NCBI GenBank assembly: GCA_016765515.1 | Contig: JAESPT010000291.1 | Coordinates: 1 to 15,981 of the forward strand | Length of the DNA stretch: 15,981 nucleotides | From: Sneathiella sp. | GTDB lineage: Bacteria; Pseudomonadota; Alphaproteobacteria; Sneathiellales; Sneathiellaceae | Reading direction: 5' to 3' | In this document: positions 14,514 to 15,981 of the stretch, piece after piece | Layout: each line of letters opens with the position of its first letter | Position numbering within the stretch: the stretch's first letter is position 1 | Made by a program: the position numbers and the translations under genes | Notes under the pieces: model-generated | Seen by the model: only the letters and a program-made list of their open reading frames with translations | Told to the model about the DNA's origin: nothing | Databases searched by the model: none

Positions 14514-15202
14514 TATTGTTCTGGATTGGTTAGATCGGATTGCCGCCAAACATCAAATCCGTTGCCATTGAGCAGGGTAGAAAGCTCAAAAAGCGGAAGA
14601 CCAACGATATTACTGTAGGAGCCCTGGATTTGCCGGATGAAGAGGCTTCCCAATCCTTGAATGGCGTAAGCACCGGCTTTGCCGCGCCACTCTCCACTTT
14701 TCAGATATTGATTAATCTCGTGGATATTCAGAGGCTTAAAAATGACTGTGCTGCTAACTGTCTTCGTGAGTAGGCGTCCATTTGGCAAGATCAGCCCCAG
14801 ACCAGTATAGACCCGGTGCCGCCGGCCAGAAAGAAGAGAAAGATAGGCTTTTGCTTCCGTCTCATCACCTGCTTTTCCAAGGGCGCGTTTACCAACCGCG
14901 ACAACTGTATCCGCCGCGAGAATAAAAGAACCTTTATTCCGCGCGGCAACAGCCATTGCCTTTTCAGTCGCCAGTCTGCCAGCCAGTTTATTGGGAAGTT
15001 CGCCTTTGAGAGGTTCTTCAGGAATATCAGCTGGATCGATCTTGTCAGCCGTTATTCCAATTTGTTTAAGAAGCTCTTGCCTGCGCGGGGAGGCCGACGC
15101 GAGAACAAGTGTCTGAGAGGACGTCGGTCCCATTCCATAATCCGATAGCAGGCCGGTGTCTGATGCACGCGATGGCGTGCCTGAAGAATCCTCTACCTTC
15201 AT
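14513..15202 (-). CDS. maf: Maf-family nucleotide pyrophosphatase (dTTP/UTP type)
   Basis: Maf proteins split non-canonical or pyrimidine nucleoside triphosphates to the monophosphate and pyrophosphate. The motifs are complete: SASPRRQELL at 36-45, ATEKA near 78-82, the metal-binding aspartate D98 in AADTVV, and KAGAYAIQGLGSLFI at about 175-189, the wording of the YhdE (dTTP/UTP) subgroup rather than YceF. From the ATG at 15202 the protein is 229 residues. The first 23 residues precede the usual start and an in-frame ATG at 15133 (MGPTSSQ) is an alternative; the upstream one is favoured by its 6-bp distance from the infA stop and the AGGG just ahead. The gene overlaps the RNase start by one base, so infA, maf, RNase and yacG probably form an operon. 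Confidence 0.93.
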   Translation of the reverse strand: MKVEDSSGTPSRASDTGLLSDYGMGPTSSQTLVLASASPRRQELLKQIGITADKIDPADIPEEPLKGELPNKLAGRLATEKAMAVAARNKGSFILAADTVVAVGKRALGKAGDETEAKAYLSLLSGRRHRVYTGLGLILPNGRLLTKTVSSTVIFKPLNIHEINQYLKSGEWRGKAGAYAIQGLGSLFIRQIQGSYSNIVGLPLFELSTLLNGNGFDVWRQSDLTNPEQ

Positions 15203-15208
15203 TGAACC

Positions 15209-15427
15209 CTATTTATATCGGAATGTAATCCGACCTTTGGTCAAGTCGTAAGGTGTCATTTCAACAGTAACCTTGTCGCCAGCCAGGACGCGAATACGGT
15301 GTTTCCGCATTTTACCTGCTGTATGGGCAAGGACTTCGTGATCATTTTCAAGTTTTACCCGAAACATCGCGTTAGGGAGCAGCTCCGTTACGGTGCCTTC
15401 AAACTCTAAAAGCTCTTCTTTAACCAT
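15209..15427 (-). CDS. infA: translation initiation factor IF-1
   Basis: This 72-residue protein is a standard IF-1: one OB-fold domain that binds the 30S A site with IF-2 and IF-3 during initiation. The whole length matches the family ([39 protein letters not shown], ending GRITFRYK). AGGTAA five bases ahead supports the ATG. It lies 6 bp before maf, read the same way, and heads the housekeeping run. The 143-bp gap to the phosphatase-family gene probably carries its own promoter. Confidence 0.98.
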   Translation of the reverse strand: MVKEELLEFEGTVTELLPNAMFRVKLENDHEVLAHTAGKMRKHRIRVLAGDKVTVEMTPYDLTKGRITFRYK

Positions 15428-15570
15428 AAATTACCTAAATTTGTTGTTGCAATTTGGGTGCAAAATGAGGCCCCTTCCGCCAAAAAGCAAGCTTTTGTTT
15501 GATAAAATGCTCAATTTAGTGGGAAATGCGGGCTTTACGTAGACGCTACCGTGATCAGTATACCACAAAT

Positions 15571-15981
15571 TCATACAAGAGGATGAGGGCTTGTTGAAAA
15601 ACGGCTTCTAATTTTCTGATAAAGATCATCTCGAACATGGCGATAGGAGTTAAGTTTCATCTCCCGGTTCCCCTCTGTTAATGAGGGATCAAGCGTCAAC
15701 CAGAACTCAACTTCAGTGGCCGTTGCTCTCGTCATTTTCTCTGATTTATTTTTGGCCTCAGTAGATAGGGCAATGATAAGATCAAAGGAGTCATCTTCCA
15801 GGTCTTCAAAGTTTTTCGAAAGATGAGCGTCCGCATCCAAACCAATTTCATCGAGAACTTCGATTGTAAATCCATCAATTTCGGTGGCGCGAACACCAGC
15901 ACTATCCACATAAATAGTATGCCCAAACAGGCTTTTTGTGATGACTTCTGCCATGGGAGATCGAATGCCGTTATGGGTACA
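15571..15981 (-). CDS. low-molecular-weight phosphotyrosine phosphatase family (partial)
   Basis: The gene enters from the right edge, so its start is outside the window. The very first visible codon is the catalytic cysteine: codons from 15981 down read CTHNGIRSP, the CX5R phosphate loop of the family, followed by MAEVITKSLF. Treating the ATG at 15954 as a start would cut the active site off, so that is an internal Met. The likely general acid is the Asp in LTLDPS near visible residue 98. Usual length is about 145-155 residues and 136 are visible, so only a short N-terminal strand is missing. The family includes protein tyrosine phosphatases and thioredoxin-type arsenate reductases; in Alphaproteobacteria a member commonly sits beside infA. 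True substrate unknown. Confidence 0.9.
   Translation of the reverse strand, partial: CTHNGIRSPMAEVITKSLFGHTIYVDSAGVRATEIDGFTIEVLDEIGLDADAHLSKNFEDLEDDSFDLIIALSTEAKNKSEKMTRATATEVEFWLTLDPSLTEGNREMKLNSYRHVRDDLYQKIRSRFSTSPHPLV

Overview
The window reads as an alphaproteobacterial chromosome segment of moderate GC. The strongest clue is the right end. There, all on the minus strand, lie a low-molecular-weight phosphatase-family gene running off the edge, infA, maf, an RNase E/G-type gene, yacG and then tRNA-Phe(GAA); from memory this is a familiar housekeeping order in Alphaproteobacteria. The genus cannot be fixed from sequence alone.

Layout. (1) 1-772: a single-domain CheY/Rcp1-like response regulator (minus strand) and a gene-free stretch. 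(2) 773-6438: a catabolic accessory set made of an FAD aromatic-ring-type monooxygenase, an N-acyl-D-amino-acid deacylase-like amidohydrolase, an NMT1/THI5-like binding protein without a signal peptide, and a family III CoA-transferase. (3) 6425-6860: the C-terminal third of an alpha/beta hydrolase, with a doubtful tRNA-like remnant on its left and a decayed but clear piece of tRNA-Phe on its right. (4) 6951-9831: a second catabolic pair (TIM-barrel amidohydrolase and a KduD-like SDR), one unknown gene, unrecognised gene remnants and a good terminator. (5) 9921-12669: visibly AT-rich cassettes separated by exact or near-exact copies of the 3' part of tRNA-Phe. (6) 12670-15981: the intact tRNA-Phe and the housekeeping block.

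The most notable structure is the tRNA-Phe array. The segment from anticodon-loop position 32 through the CCA end and into the downstream T-tract is repeated in the same orientation at 9921-9966 (46 of 46 identical), 10729-10774 (44 of 46) and, decayed, at 6823-6868. Similarity stops at the same base in the two good copies. This is what repeated site-specific integration at the tRNA 3' end would leave, with the youngest insertion next to the intact gene. The cassettes are very small (spacings of 3098, 808 and 1940 bp) and no integrase is visible in the window.

The youngest cassette holds a two-gene operon: a soluble 302-residue protein started by TTG behind a strong Shine-Dalgarno, translationally coupled to a 160-residue protein with four membrane segments. 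Sizes, order and topology resemble lambda RexA/RexB, so a phage-exclusion role is a reasonable hypothesis. The 808-bp cassette carries one gene for an unrecognised protein with one N-terminal membrane anchor. The array therefore looks like a stack of small integrase-less cargo cassettes, plausibly for defence, mobilised in trans. This is inference from architecture.
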